From positions 95,561,953 through 95,625,952 of the forward strand of contig NC_080423.1 of assembly GCF_029873635.1 (NCBI RefSeq): a DNA stretch of 64,000 nucleotides. Reading direction: 5' to 3'. The notes under the pieces were generated by a model, which had not been told where the DNA came from, searched no databases, and worked only from the letters and a program-made list of their open reading frames with translations. Position numbers and translations under genes: made by a program. The DNA is from Malania oleifera (Eukaryota; Streptophyta; Magnoliopsida; Santalales; Ximeniaceae). This document shows positions 52,860 to 63,780 of this stretch, one piece after another. The first letter of the stretch is position 1, and each line of letters begins with the position of its first letter.

Positions 52860-53150
52860 ACTCCCAAGCCAAGACGCTTGACAAGTACCATGAGCCTGTC
52901 TCCTCCACTTGCATGCTCTGCGCAAAACCAGATCCTTTGCACCCCACCTTCACGAAAATCCTCAAGAGCATAGGTTTTGCCTACACTCCCCATTTGCAGA
53001 TGTTTATGTTGAGCTTTAGCTTTAAGTGTACTCACTTAAACACCCAATTAACTTGTACAATGGGCCCCAAAAACTCCATTAGGAAGCTACATGAGCCTAC
53101 GAAGAAGAAGCATTCCTATTATGCCCATACAAGTCCCCTAGCGTGTTAGA
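52860..53150 (-). mobile_element. LINE ORF1-only remnant, copy 3, 5' part
   Basis: The minus strand reads MLLRIFVKVGCKGSGFAQSM, QVEETGSWYLSSVLAWEYRV up to the LTR boundary. A plus-strand frame (52,913-53,149) is its shadow. The match to ORF1 is by context and style, less certain than for copy 2. Confidence 0.4.
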
Positions 53151-53175
53151 GAACTTAATCTGAGCTTGAATACAT

Positions 53176-54725
53176 TTTTTTTTTTATAGAAAAAGAAATC
53201 CATTAACAAGAGAGAGAAGAATTTACAAGGGGGGGAGGATAAGTGGTCCTCCTAGGAAAAATAAAGACAAAAAAAACAAATGAAATTACAATAATGCAAC
53301 CCTCCAATTCATGTGAAGATCTAACAAAAAAACAATCCTCGGAAAAAAAAAAAAAAAAAAATGAGCCCAGAAGAGACACAAGTAAAACCACTTTATCCCA
53401 ATGGGACAATGGAGCTGCTTTGCCATTAAAAATCCTTGCATTCTGTTCGGCCAAAGGATTGCAAAGATAGCACATCTCCAAAGAATCATCCCTTCTTTGC
53501 TTCTCCTGAAGCCTCTCTAATGCATTTTTAAGAAGGCTTCAACGGTCCATGGGAAAAGCACAGCCTCGCCAAAGGTTGAAAACAATAGAACCCAAAGCCA
53601 CTTAGCAATCTAGCAATGAAGTAACAAGTGGTTGATAGTTTCGTTTAACTCATGGCACATGAGACATATATCTGGGCTCATAGATTTGTGAGGCCTCCTC
53701 ATCTGCAACAAATAATTGGTATTAAGTCGGTAAAGGACCAAGGTCCACATGAAAGCTCTTATTTTGAAGGGTACCTTTGCCTTCCAAAATGAAACTATTC
53801 AAAGGTAAAGTGCAAGGACTTGAGGATTTCATAAGTTGGGAGAAAAAATATTTAGTGGCAAACGAATCAGAGGAATTCCCTACCCAATTCCTCGTTTCAC
53901 CAAGAGAGAAAAATTCTGACACATTCAATAAAATAGTCAAATCATTGACCTCTCTCTCATTAAGATCCCTAAAAAAGTGAAGATCCCAAGAGAGAGAGCC
54001 CCCCTTCCAAAGTGTAGAAATCAATGACCGAGGAACTATGTAACCTAGACAATCTAAAATGATGGGACTAAAGACTCCAACAGAACCCCACCCACCCAAG
54101 CATCTTATTAAAAACAAATGCCATTTCCATTTCCGACCTAGAAATGAGTAAGACGGAAGAACAAGTGGGCTATCTAAGAAACGAATTTCCAAGGGCTTGC
54201 ATGAGAAGCGCAACCACATCTTCTAGTAACCCATCCATTCTGATGCACATATTTACTTCTAATTACCATAACCATGTGCCGAAAGGAGTCAACCTTCAAG
54301 TGGAACCTCCAAAGCCATTTTCCAACTGGTAAGATGCTTGTCGATGCCACATTCCAGAGAGTCCCAAGCCCCCTTCAAACTAAGGTCTTCTAATCCTATC
54401 CAGCTAACAAATGACCTCTCTTACCATCCCCAACTCCTGGCCATAAAAAATCCTCCATAATCCTCTCCAATGTCTCTGCAACCCCAGCTGGAATTTTGAG
54501 AAGAGAAGGAAAATATATTTAAGTATATTACAAAGAGCAACATTAATAAGAGTAATACAACCTCCTAATGATAAAGTAAGGCCTCTTCCAGACACCTTCC
54601 CCCCCCCCTCCCTCCAGCCCCTAAAAAAAAACCTACTAACTCTCTCCACCACAGACCTGAATACCGCTATCACCATCTGCAATTTGAAAATGGGCCAAAT
54701 CTCCCTAAAAAACCCAGCTATTTCC
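53176..54725 (-). mobile_element. LINE 3' fragment, minus strand (RT C-terminus, zf-RVT, 3' end)
   Basis: Minus strand: LTLSLGGCITLINVALCNIL (RT C-terminal region, about 54,580), SLSWDLHFFRDLNEREVNDL, KYFFSQLMKSSSP, MRRPHKSMSPDICLMCHELN, NHLLLHC (zinc block, about 53,650), then WRCAIFAILW and RIFNGKAAPLSHWDKVV. The 3' end reads CCTAGGAGGACCACTTATCC ... ATGGATTTC, then an A-run (T-run at 53,169-53,184). This 3' end resembles that of the ORF1-only remnants, so it probably represents the parent family. Stops and shifts are frequent. Confidence 0.8.
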
Positions 54726-56715
54726 CAACATTAGGGCCAGGTTGACTGCAATATTAAGGATAGCTGGCCAACCTATTTAAAGCCCATTCCTCTTGTCTGC
54801 ACATGCAATCGCTCCGTTTCCCTCTACAAACCCTAGCATCCCCAAAAACATCTTGAACCACCAGCCGCTGACACTCAAACGCTCACCAATTGGGAACCTC
54901 CACAATTCCCACACCTCCATACACCCCTCACTGCCTCTGAACCACCAGAGATTACCTCCTTCCAGATCTGGCAATCATGAGTCCCTGAAGGTTGAGCCAC
55001 ATCTTTGCTCAACTTCTACATATCTACAATCAGTAACCTTTGCCAACCCTCCCCTTCCAGAGCTCCAGGGATGAAAATCAAATAAACCTATCCAATTGAT
55101 CATAAACCCAACTCCTGAAAACTACAACTTCAGCTATGCTACTTTTAGGTAGTTAAGAATAGTCACCAAGATCTTTCATTTGCATAGCTCATGGTTCCTT
55201 CCATTATTGTGTTTGCCTACCCATCTAGCAGCTAATAGAGTGATCTTTATCAGTCCTGCTGTGGTTCTAAGACCTCCACCAGTCGAACAACCCCCCAGCC
55301 CATCCTTTTCCTTATGTAGGTTGAAAATTTTTCTTTTGATTTGCACTGATTGGTGTAGGTCCTCCTCCATACCTCTTTTGAAAGAACTCATCAAAACAAA
55401 CAACAAAATATAGAGGAGAGAGCAAGTGTGAATGTGTGATGGCTAGATTCATCATAACAAATGGATAATAGATCTTCAGGTTGCTGTTTGAGTCCATCCC
55501 TTTTGCAGGCGTACGACAGAAAACCAAACCTAGCTCTCAGATATTTCAGCGCTTTGATAAAATAAAAAAAAATGAGGTAGGAATTTAATGCCAATAATTT
55601 TCAAACTCTCATTAGTAATCAATATTTGAAAATAAGCTCAAATTTCATAATCCATAAAACATTTATGAAATAGTCTATACTTTAAATATCACATATTACA
55701 AGCCCTAGACATATTACATACTATATTAAAATTAAATCTACAAATACATAAAAAAATGTATATGCAATTTCGATATATATATATATATTACAAAATCTTC
55801 ATTGTTCATAAAAATTTAAGCAGCACTAGAGAAGTATATAAAAGATTAATAGAATGATAAATTCATAAATACATCAAGACTTGTGATTCCTATTTCATAC
55901 GAAATTTATTACAATATAAAGAAGTAATTTTAGAAAATATTCACAATTAACAAACATTTAATTAAAATCTTACCATATTCATGAACCATTACTCCACAAA
56001 CAGTTCAAATAGAGAGAAAATAAAATACTAAAGTTTTAATTTTAAAAAAATAGTAATAAGAAAGAAGAACACTGAGTGCACAAGGGCACCTCACTCCAAA
56101 TCTAAATTTAACCACCAAATCTAAATTAACCAATAAATCTTAAAAAAAAAAAAAAAAAAGAATGAAGAAATTGATAGAAATGAAAATAAAAACAAATAAA
56201 AAATAAAGTGAAGAGGGGAGAAAATGGTCCAACATTGGCTTTGTAGGCATCACAAGCTGATATGCTTGAGCACTTGCCACTAAGGAACTCGTAGTTGTAG
56301 CAGGTTGTATTGTAACGTAACAGGCCATACAATGAGAAATTGGTGCACACTATTAATGGAAATTCTTTAAAAAAATAACCCTGCCTTCAAAACTACCATA
56401 GTTGGGGTAAGTTTTCAAACACCACATGGAAGGATTTTCCAAAGTACTATATTTACGGGGAATAAACTCAACAACTCTCTCACAACCTTGTAGTCAAAAA
56501 ATCATAAATTTCCAACACAAACTTAATTCCCAAACTGAGGAAACTCATATAGAAGAAGCAACATTCTAATGTGAAGACATTCGAAAATTATTGAGGGGAA
56601 ATGCATATTAGAAGAGACGTTTATAATTTCCATAAGTAATGCACTATATCCTATGATTGGACCCCAGGTTTGGAGGGCTTGCATCTGCATGGATTGGATT
56701 ATTGAACAAAAGGGA
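54726..56715. other. No gene recognised
   Basis: 54,770-55,080 is GC-richer with open frames on both strands but no domain. 55,600-56,150 is very AT-rich. Nothing else seen. Confidence 0.5.
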
Positions 56716-57345
56716 GGAGGAGGGCTTTGAAGAACCCTTAGTAGCAAGGGCTATAAAATAATGGGAAAAAAAGCTCCGGTCCAGATGGCTCCACTTTGGG
56801 TTTCTTTAGCATTGCTGGGAAATAATCAAGGAAGAAATTACATGCGCAATTCATCACCATCTTGAGCATGCAGCATGCGAGGGACCTAAATGCAACATTG
56901 TATATTTAATTCCTAAGAAGGGAGTGGATGAAGATTTCAGAGATCAAAGACCTATCAAATTGTTGGAAAGTTTTTATAAAATAAAATCCAAGTTAAAAGT
57001 TTTGGCTTCAAGATCAGCTACTGTGGTTGACAAGCTAGTTTCAGCTAAAATCAGTGTAGGCAGGGAAACATATTTTGATGCAAGCATCTAGTCAGTGAAA
57101 GTGTTGACTCTAGACCGAAAAAGGGGAAGGTTAGAATGATATATAAGCTGCACAAAGGCATATGAGTAAATGACCACATCAACTGGGATTTTTCTACTTG
57201 CAACTCTTAACAGGATGGGGGTGGAATGGGTTAGGAGTACAGCAAATAGCATTCAGGTTCTAAGTGCTAGTCAATGGCACCCAGATGGCTTTCTCCCAAG
57301 TTTGAGAGGACTGGCCCCATTTGGCAGCACTTAAAACAGGTGACT
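56716..57345 (+). mobile_element. LINE fragment, plus strand (N-terminal half of reverse transcriptase)
   Basis: With shifts it reads KKSSGPDGSTLGFF-like text (KSSGPDG box), EIIKEEITCAIHHHLEHA, RDLNATLYI then LIPKK-type text, and DFRDQRPIKLLESFYK. A shifted YKLHKAYE, stop, VNDHINWDFLLATLNRMGVG block corresponds to the KAYDHVNWDFL motif, and HPDGFLPSLRGLAPF to the GxxPSRGLRQG region. Heavily decayed. Confidence 0.75.
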
Positions 57346-57384
57346 ACATTATTATTTAAAAATAAGGGTTTGTGCACCATTAAG

Positions 57385-57620
57385 TAGGCCCCGAGTTAGC
57401 TCAAGTGGACAGGGTGGGGCTGCAATTCTCCTGGGAATAGGAGGTCTTGGGTTTGATTCCGCATGAGAGTTAATTCTCTACTAACCTGGGCATGATTGGG
57501 GGCAAGCCTCTGCCACCAGATTGGTGCCACTGCCACCCAGGGGGTCCAAAGGGGCTTGTTCAGTGTCCGGAGTTCTGGGTTACCAGGAAAAAAGTGCTCA
57601 ATAAGTGTTTCTTGCATGTA
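57385..57620 (+). mobile_element. tRNA-derived SINE
   Basis: The head contains an A box (TTAGCTCAAGTGG, 57,396-57,408) and a B box (GGTTTGATTCC, 57,450-57,460) 41 bp apart, the internal RNA polymerase III promoter of tRNA genes. The body is not a tRNA: no acceptor stem closes it, and about 160 bp of unrelated sequence follow (ACCAGATTGGTGCCACTGCC, GTCCGGAGTTCTGGGTTACC). A T/TA-rich 3' end runs into a (TA)n tract. It lies just after a LINE fragment. Exact ends and target duplication are not clear. Confidence 0.75.
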
Positions 57621-57628
57621 AGTGTTTG

Positions 57629-57633
<5 letters not shown>

Positions 57634-57662
<29 letters not shown>
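57634..57662. repeat. (TA)n microsatellite
   Basis: Uninterrupted TA run at the SINE tail. Confidence 0.95.
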
Positions 57663-57665
<3 letters not shown>

Positions 57666-57974
57666 GTACCTAAAAACAAAAAAACAAAAAACAGAAGACT
57701 TCTTATTCTAAGAGGAGTTATATAAGTAATCCAGGATGGTTATGACACTTTACAAGTGCTACTGTTACTACACAGAGGCAAATTCGTAATTTTGGCCGTG
57801 TTCAGTTTTGCTAAACTTTGTCACTAATAATAAATTATTATTACTTTTTAATCATTTATAAATTATATTTTAATAAATTTTATAATTAAATTGTAAAGAA
57901 ACATATATCTATTAAATCATAAGAAGTATAAAGTAAACAAATAATCTATCTATATATCATTTCAGAACCCTTGA

Positions 57975-58365
57975 TGGGACACGTATCACTACCAGGTTTT
58001 TTTTGCTTGGTTTTTTTTTTCCCCTTTTCTTTTATCTTTTCATTTCCTCCTTTTACTCTCTCTCTCTCTCTCTTGCAGCGGCTGGAGCAAGGCCCCCCCA
58101 GGCTGCCATGTAAGCAGGCCCCAGCCCAGAGACATTGATGGGAAGTTTTTTTCCCAATTTTTTTAACGTTACTTCTTTCCATTCCTTTTTTCTTTTAATT
58201 TCCACTCTCTCTCTCTCTTAGCAGCTGGAGCAAGCCTGGGCATGTGAGTGGGCCCCAGCCCGGACACCTGTCAGCAGGGGATTTTCCCGTTTCTTTTTTC
58301 GTTGCTTTCCCTTTTTTTACTTTTTCCCTTTAAACTAACTCTCTCTCTCTCTCTCTCTCTCTCAC
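57975..58365. repeat. About 146-bp tandem repeat, two full copies and a partial one
   Basis: GCAGCTGGAGCAAG, GCATGTRAGYRGGCCCCAGC and a T-rich plus TTTACTTTTTCCC plus (CT)n block occur at 58,075-58,215 and again 58,222-58,362. A third T-rich/(CT)n half precedes at 57,975-58,073. GGCCCCAGCCC is conserved. The GC-rich half stands out in AT-rich surroundings. Confidence 0.75.
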
Positions 58366-58381
58366 CATGTAATTGTCCCTC

Positions 58382-58399
58382 ATCCCAACCCCCCCCCCC
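58382..58399. repeat. (C)n run
   Basis: Seventeen or so consecutive C. Similar runs occur at 45,716 and 52,831. Confidence 0.85.
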
Positions 58400-60243
58400 C
58401 CCAACACACCTTTATATACCTTTACACTTACATAAACCCAAATTCTAAAACTAATCTAAATTATTAGCCCCCACTTTCTCTATCCTTTACTTACATTTAC
58501 GAACATTAAAATTATAAAACTAATTCAAATTATTTAAAAAACTAGAGAAATATCTATACCATGTTGCATTTACATTTACACACATTGAGATTATAAAATT
58601 AAGTCTAATTATTATAAAAAATATAAATATATGTATATCATGCATGACTATATAATCATCAACTTTAAAGAAGATGTAGTTTGTATTCATATTCTATTTT
58701 CTAAATATAAAAGTAAAATAAAATAAAATATGTTCTATGGATGTTCAAGTTCGTTTTACAAAGTGCAAGTATAGGGGCTATGCATATTGATGCTTTAATT
58801 TGCCTAATATTTGAATGATATTTATAAAAAAACAATTAATTATAATTTGAACTTGTAGACCATTTCCTAAACTTTATAACAAATTCACTATGTTGTGTCT
58901 TAAAATTGGGATTCAAATCAGTTCGGATGCGTAAGTACGTACATGCAAACATACGTACATACAAACATATATACGTACATAATATAGATATATACATAAA
59001 TGTTTGTAATATTATTTTTTTGCAATATATATTATTGAGACATTGTATTTGTATAATATTATTTTTTTGTAATATATATTATTGAGATATTATATTTGTT
59101 CAAAATATTTTCAATTAAATGTGTCAACTTTATTTCTTAAAATTTTACATTTAATGTATCCTGCTAAATTTATGCAAGGATAGAAGCAAAACTATGAACT
59201 ATATGGAATTAATCTTATTTACTCTTAACCTAATTGAGTTGCTATTTCCTAGATTCAATATCATTGATTAATTTTGTTTGTCCTCAAGTGTTCCAATAAA
59301 ATCTACAAAGTCTATTTCTTTCTTCTTATCCTACTTTCTAAAGTCCACTCCTCCATGAAGCACAAGTTTTTTTTTCTTTTTTTACTATTTTTTAATATAT
59401 ATTTATAACTTAGCTATTTTGATTTATATATTATTATATAAATTAATTTAATAAAAACATTTATATATAAATATTAATATATTAAATATATAAAAATATA
59501 TATACTTCCATAATAAATATATGTATAATTATTCTAATAGCTACAAAATATAATTTCATAAGAATTTAATATTTTATTATAAATATATTTTTTTAACAAA
59601 TTATATAACTAAACTTTGTAGAGAAATATATATATATTAACTTGTAAGAACATTGATAGAAAAAGAGATATTTCAGTAAAGAATAAAGAGTGAATATAAA
59701 AAAGAAAAAGTAATCATTCTAAGAAGATGAAATAACAAAAGAAGAGATTATAATAAGATTCATAGTTGTTAGAAGAGAATCAAAATCAATTCAATTCAAT
59801 TCATATGATTATATCAATTCCACACCAAATCAATTCAAATCTTACAAGAGAATAAACAAAAAACAACCGAATCATTGTCAAATCTATGAATTACCATGTG
59901 AATGTAACGGATCGATTAATCCATCAATTCACACAATTCTAGACCTACATATTCTATCAGACCAACTTGTTTAAAACCCCAAAACGGCATTTCTTTCTTT
60001 CTTTTTTACATCTGGCACAATTATCTTCCACCCCTTGTCTACATCACTTCCACACTAAAGAACACAAAAAACTTTAGGTCTTGTGTTGCCTTCACAAGAC
60101 CATTCTTCACTTTGGGAGGGATATAGTATTATTCTATTGAGAAGACGGGGCATAACACTAATTGGCAAAGGTTACCTGGTAATTGTGTTCCTTCATGTTA
60201 TTAAGATTCAAAGCTTGGTTTTTTAGTAGTTTATTCAGTTATC
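58400..60243. other. AT-rich DNA, no gene recognised
   Basis: Includes a tract of ACGTACAT words (58,930-58,980) and a 46-bp duplication at 59,003. No frame of note. Confidence 0.6.
59003..59094. repeat. 46-bp tandem duplication
   Basis: TTTGTAATATTATTTTTTTG plus CAATATATATTATTGAGACAT (59,003) is repeated with few changes from 59,048 (TTTGTATAATATTATTTTTT, then TATATATTATTGAGATAT). Confidence 0.75.
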
Positions 60244-60424
60244 TGTTAATGGTTATTTAGTCATTTAGCATTATTATTATGTGTCACGACTTACGAGTTT
60301 TATTACTAGTATGGGTTAGCATGGGTATTATGGTCATTCTTATTGTACTTGACATATATTATAAATAGAGAGAGAGAGAGACCTATCATTGAGTTTAGGT
60401 CTTCCATTTACCCAATTATTCAAA
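60244..60424 (+). repeat. Probable short copia LTR (first copia element)
   Basis: TGTTAATGGTTATTTAGTC, TATA box ATTATAAATAGAG (60,358) and an end near TTATTCA. It is followed by TGGAATAAGAGC, a degenerate form of the TGGTATCAGAGC primer binding site. The start could also be TGTTATTAAG at 60,197. Confidence 0.45.
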
Positions 60425-61439
60425 ATGGAATAAGAGCATGATTCTAAAACCTAAACCCTAACTATTACCACCACCATCAAAACGAAGCCTAAAACCCAAA
60501 ATCCGCTGCATGTCTACCATCATAGAAGAATTTCTAGCAACACTATATCCCTACAAAACAGCCAGCAGCAGCCAAAAGTCAGACCAGTAGCTGGAAATTT
60601 TCTGGGCAACACTGTCAGTTCAAAATCACCAAATTTACTATAGATTTTGCAAAAACAAGACCATAGTCACCCACAGACACCGCCAGTCAACCCCTCAGGC
60701 CCTCAGTGAAATCCCATCTCCAGGCAGTCTCCCATGCACCATCACACACAGATCGAAGGCTGCCAGGGCCGACCCCATGTGCCAGTGTGTGAAGCTACTT
60801 TCAAGCATATTTTTGACCTGAAATCATCCAGCAGTGATCCAATCCCTCTATTAACATGTTATTGGAGTTTTTCATGATGGTTTTTGTCCAAAGATCTCGC
60901 CTTTTTTAATTGCTCATGTGCAGCACCCAAAGCAGGGGTGTTTGATGCTTCGTCAAGCTGTTTATCAATGGTTATTGAGTTTATTGGGTCTGAAACAGTG
61001 GGATTTGCTGTGTTTTTTATTCAGTGTTCTAATTCCTTCCATATACAAAAATATCAAGCTGTTGGGCATGTGTTTTGCTTAAAGATCCATCTTCGGAATG
61101 ACCATGCACTCGTGCTAACTCGTTAGTTGTTGTTCAGTGTTAGTAACAGTCATTGGTGACCCTCTTGGAGCAGTGGCAGTGCTCATAAGCAGATTTTTTG
61201 TGAGGCTGTGGCAGTGTTATATAAGTTTGTTCTTGATTTGTCCATGGTAGTTTCAGTGGTTCACCTCTCCAATTGTTCCAGCGATGTGTGTTGCTTTCTT
61301 GAGGCTGATTCTTAGTTTCTTGGTGCTGTGGCAGCCTTATACTGATTTATTTGTGACTTGTTCATGGTAGGTCACCTTGTTCGTGGTTGTTCTGATTGTT
61401 TAAGCAATTAATCGCTTTCTCCACCCATTGCTTGCACAA
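60425..61439 (+). other. Interior between copia LTR and integrase; no gag recognised
   Basis: Only about 1 kb separates the LTR from the integrase fragment, so gag and protease are largely deleted or replaced. 61,140-61,400 contains two related phrases (TTGTCCATGGTAG, TTGTTCATGGTAG; GTGGCAGTG, GTGGCAGCC) suggesting a local duplication of about 115 bp. Confidence 0.4.
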
Positions 61440-61816
61440 TCGCAACTACACTTGAAATTTATTGTGACCTTGGTTATCCATCCTTGGACAAGTTGAAAAA
61501 GCTAGTTCCTACATTGAGTTCTGTCTCTATTCTTGAGTATGCGTCTTGTCAATTGGGCAAGCATCATCATGTTCCCTTTGCTTCCCAAGGTCAACAAACA
61601 GGTGGTTAGTCCTTTCATGCTAGTCCATTTCGATATTTGGGGTCCTAGTCATGTCACATCAGAGTTGGGGTTTCAGTACTTTGTTACATTTGTTGATGAC
61701 TACTCCAGGATGACTTGGTTATATTTAATGAAATATCGTTCCGAGTTGTTTGTGTGTGAAAACGTGTTTAATGACTTGTATTCTATACGCGTAAAGTTAG
61801 CTATTTTAGGAAATTT
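61440..61816 (+). pseudogene. Copia integrase fragment, interrupted at 61,816
   Basis: Across one frameshift near 61,590: LGYPSLDKLKKLVPTLSSVS, ILEYASCQLGKHHHVPF, KVNKQVVSPFMLVHFDIWGP, ELGFQYFVTFVDDYSRMTWL, YLMKYRSELF. These are the pre-integrase zinc region and the first two acidic positions of the integrase core (FDIWGP, FVDDYS). The reading ends where the LTR of the next copia element begins. Confidence 0.85.
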
Positions 61817-61986
61817 TGTAACAGCCTGTATTCCTATAATTAGGCTGATTTGGTTAGTTTCCTATTCTGTTAGAATATCCCATAAATCATGGGATCTGAT
61901 ATAACCTACTTAATTTTCTTTTTCTGCTGCTAGGGTTGATGTATATAGCTAACGTTTTGTGTATTATTCAAAAAATCTTTGTGTCA
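61817..61986 (+). repeat. 5' LTR of the nested copia element, 170 bp
   Basis: It starts TGTAACAGCCTGTATTCC and ends TCTTTGTGTCA directly before the primer binding site. GTATATAGC near 61,940 may be the TATA box. Confidence 0.8.
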
Positions 61987-61999
61987 TGGTATCAGAACC
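61987..61999 (+). promoter_or_regulatory. Primer binding site of the nested copia element
   Basis: TGGTATCAGAACC, complementary to initiator tRNA-Met with one or two differences. Confidence 0.85.
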
Positions 62000-62259
62000 T
62001 AAAGTTCTTTTCTGGGATTAAAAACCTCTTCACACAGGCCTTCATTGCCAAGACCATACTGCTGCTTCTTTGTACCCTGTTTTACCCTGTTTTAAAGTTC
62101 AAAAACAGAGTATTTCTGCACTTTTTCTGTTCACCCTTCATTGCTGAAATTTCTTAGAGCAGTTTCCATTCTTATTTCTACCTTTGCCAGCCTTCATTGC
62201 TGGTGGTTTCCATTTCGAGCGATCAGCCTTAATCATCAAGAGATCATTGTTCGTGAAGA

Positions 62260-63360
62260 ATGTCAAAGGTTGCAGAGACGACCACTACAGCACAATCGGA
62301 GGAGATTGTTCGATCCCAACAACCCGGGGAATTGCAAAATATCCAGGCAGCCTATAGGCTGAATAGAAAAAACTACCTCAAATGGTCTCAACTTGTCCGT
62401 GGCGTGCTGAAGGGAAAGGGAAAGATCAGCCATCTCATGGGTACGGGCTGAAACCAGGAGATCTCGTTTTGAAGCATGGGATGAAGAAGATTCCATGATT
62501 ATGGCGTGGCTGTGGAATTCTATGATTCCTAAGATTAGTGACACATGTATGTTCTTGGCTACTGCCAAGGATATTTGGGATGCGATTAAACAGACATACT
62601 CAAAAGCTAGAGATGCGGCTCAAGTATATGAGGTGAAGATGAAGACGATTGCAGCAAAAAAAGGGAGTAAATCTGTTACTGAATTTGCCAACCAATTGAA
62701 ATCTTTGTGGCAAGAACTTGATCATTATAGAGTGATAAAAACCAAGTGTTCTGAAGATGCCGCTGTTCTAAAGGATTTCATCGAGCGAGCTAAGAGTCTA
62801 TGATTTCCTTGTTGGACTTAATCCATAATTTGATCAAGTGAGGATTCAAATTCTCAGCAAGCAGAAAGTTCCATGTTTTAATGAGGTGGTGGCACTGATT
62901 CGAGGCGAGGAAAGCAAAAGAGGTCTGATGCTTGAACCACAGAACACGGACAGGTCGGCTATGGTAGCTAGTGGTGGCAAAAATTCAGTCACAAATGTGG
63001 AATGAGCAGCAGTTTTTGAAAATAGGAGACCTGGTCAGCCAAAGGCCCAGAACCATGAGTACAAGGACAACTTGTGGTGCACTTATTGTAAGAAGGCACA
63101 CCATACTCGTGAACGATGTTGGAAACTTCATGGAAAACCTCCAAGCCGAGAGTGGGGACAGAAAGGAGAGTAGCCAAGGAACAATGGTCAGGCTCATGGT
63201 GCTGCAGTACAGCAAAATGAAGTAGCACCACAAGAGTTAGGCGGTCTCAACCAAGAAGAGGTCGAGAGGGTGAGATCTCTTATTGGCAATCTAGACAAAC
63301 CTTCAGGTACTTGCTCATCGGCATATTCAGTACCTCTATTGGATTAAATGTCTCAGGTGA
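62260..63360 (+). pseudogene. gag of the nested copia element, frameshifted
   Basis: Capsid and nucleocapsid gene. The ATG at 62,260 opens MSKVAETTTTAQSEEIVR, NRKNYLKWSQLVRGVLKGKG. A shift near 62,450 leads to EAWDEEDSMIMAWLWNSMIP, KDIWDAIKQTYSKARDAAQV, SVTEFANQLKSLWQELDHYR. A second shift near 62,795 gives DFLVGLNP and QILSKQKVPCFNEVVALIRG. The zinc knuckle CTYCKKAHHTRERCWKLHG (CX2CX4HX4C) is at about 63,084-63,140. Stops lie near 62,449, 62,825, 63,003 and 63,172. Confidence 0.85.
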
Positions 63361-63780
63361 AACCTTTGCCAACTCCTGGGTCATGGACTCAAGAGCTACC
63401 GACCATATAACCACTCACCGAATGGCTTTTCCACATATTTGCCATGCCCAAGCAGTAGGAAAATAGCCACAGCCAATGGTTCCTTGACCACTGTAGCAGG
63501 CGTAGGAGATGTCAAAATAGGCCCATCACTGATTTTAAAAAATGTTCTCCATGTTCCTAGATTATCCACAAACCTTGTCTCTATTCAAAAACTCACTCAA
63601 GATTTACGTTGCAATGAGGTTTTTCATCATAGTTATTGTGTATTTCAAGATGAGGATTCGAGCAGGATGATTGGACATGCTAGAGAATGGGATGGACTCC
63701 TACCTCGAAGCACCGAGTCAGTCAAGCATTACCAAGGGCAAATTATCTCACTCTTTTGTTTCTGAGCCTTTTTTGTCCAA
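63361..63780 (+). pseudogene. Protease region of the nested copia element
   Basis: The motif reads NSWVMDSRATDHITTHRM near 63,368-63,420, where the family has DSGATDH: the catalytic Asp is kept but the glycine of the DSG triad is arginine. A shift near 63,445 is followed by GDVKIGPSLILKNVLHVPRL, STNLVSIQKLTQDLRCNEVF, GHAREWDGLL, the usual protease-to-integrase linker of copia elements. Confidence 0.8.

Noticed and set aside
54777-55074. Overlapping open frames on both strands in a GC-richer stretch
   Set aside because: No motif on either strand. Upstream of where the LINE reverse transcriptase becomes readable, but not convincingly LINE.
57396-57470. A functional tRNA gene
   Set aside because: A and B boxes are present, but there is no closing acceptor stem and no proper anticodon arm. 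Better explained as a SINE head.
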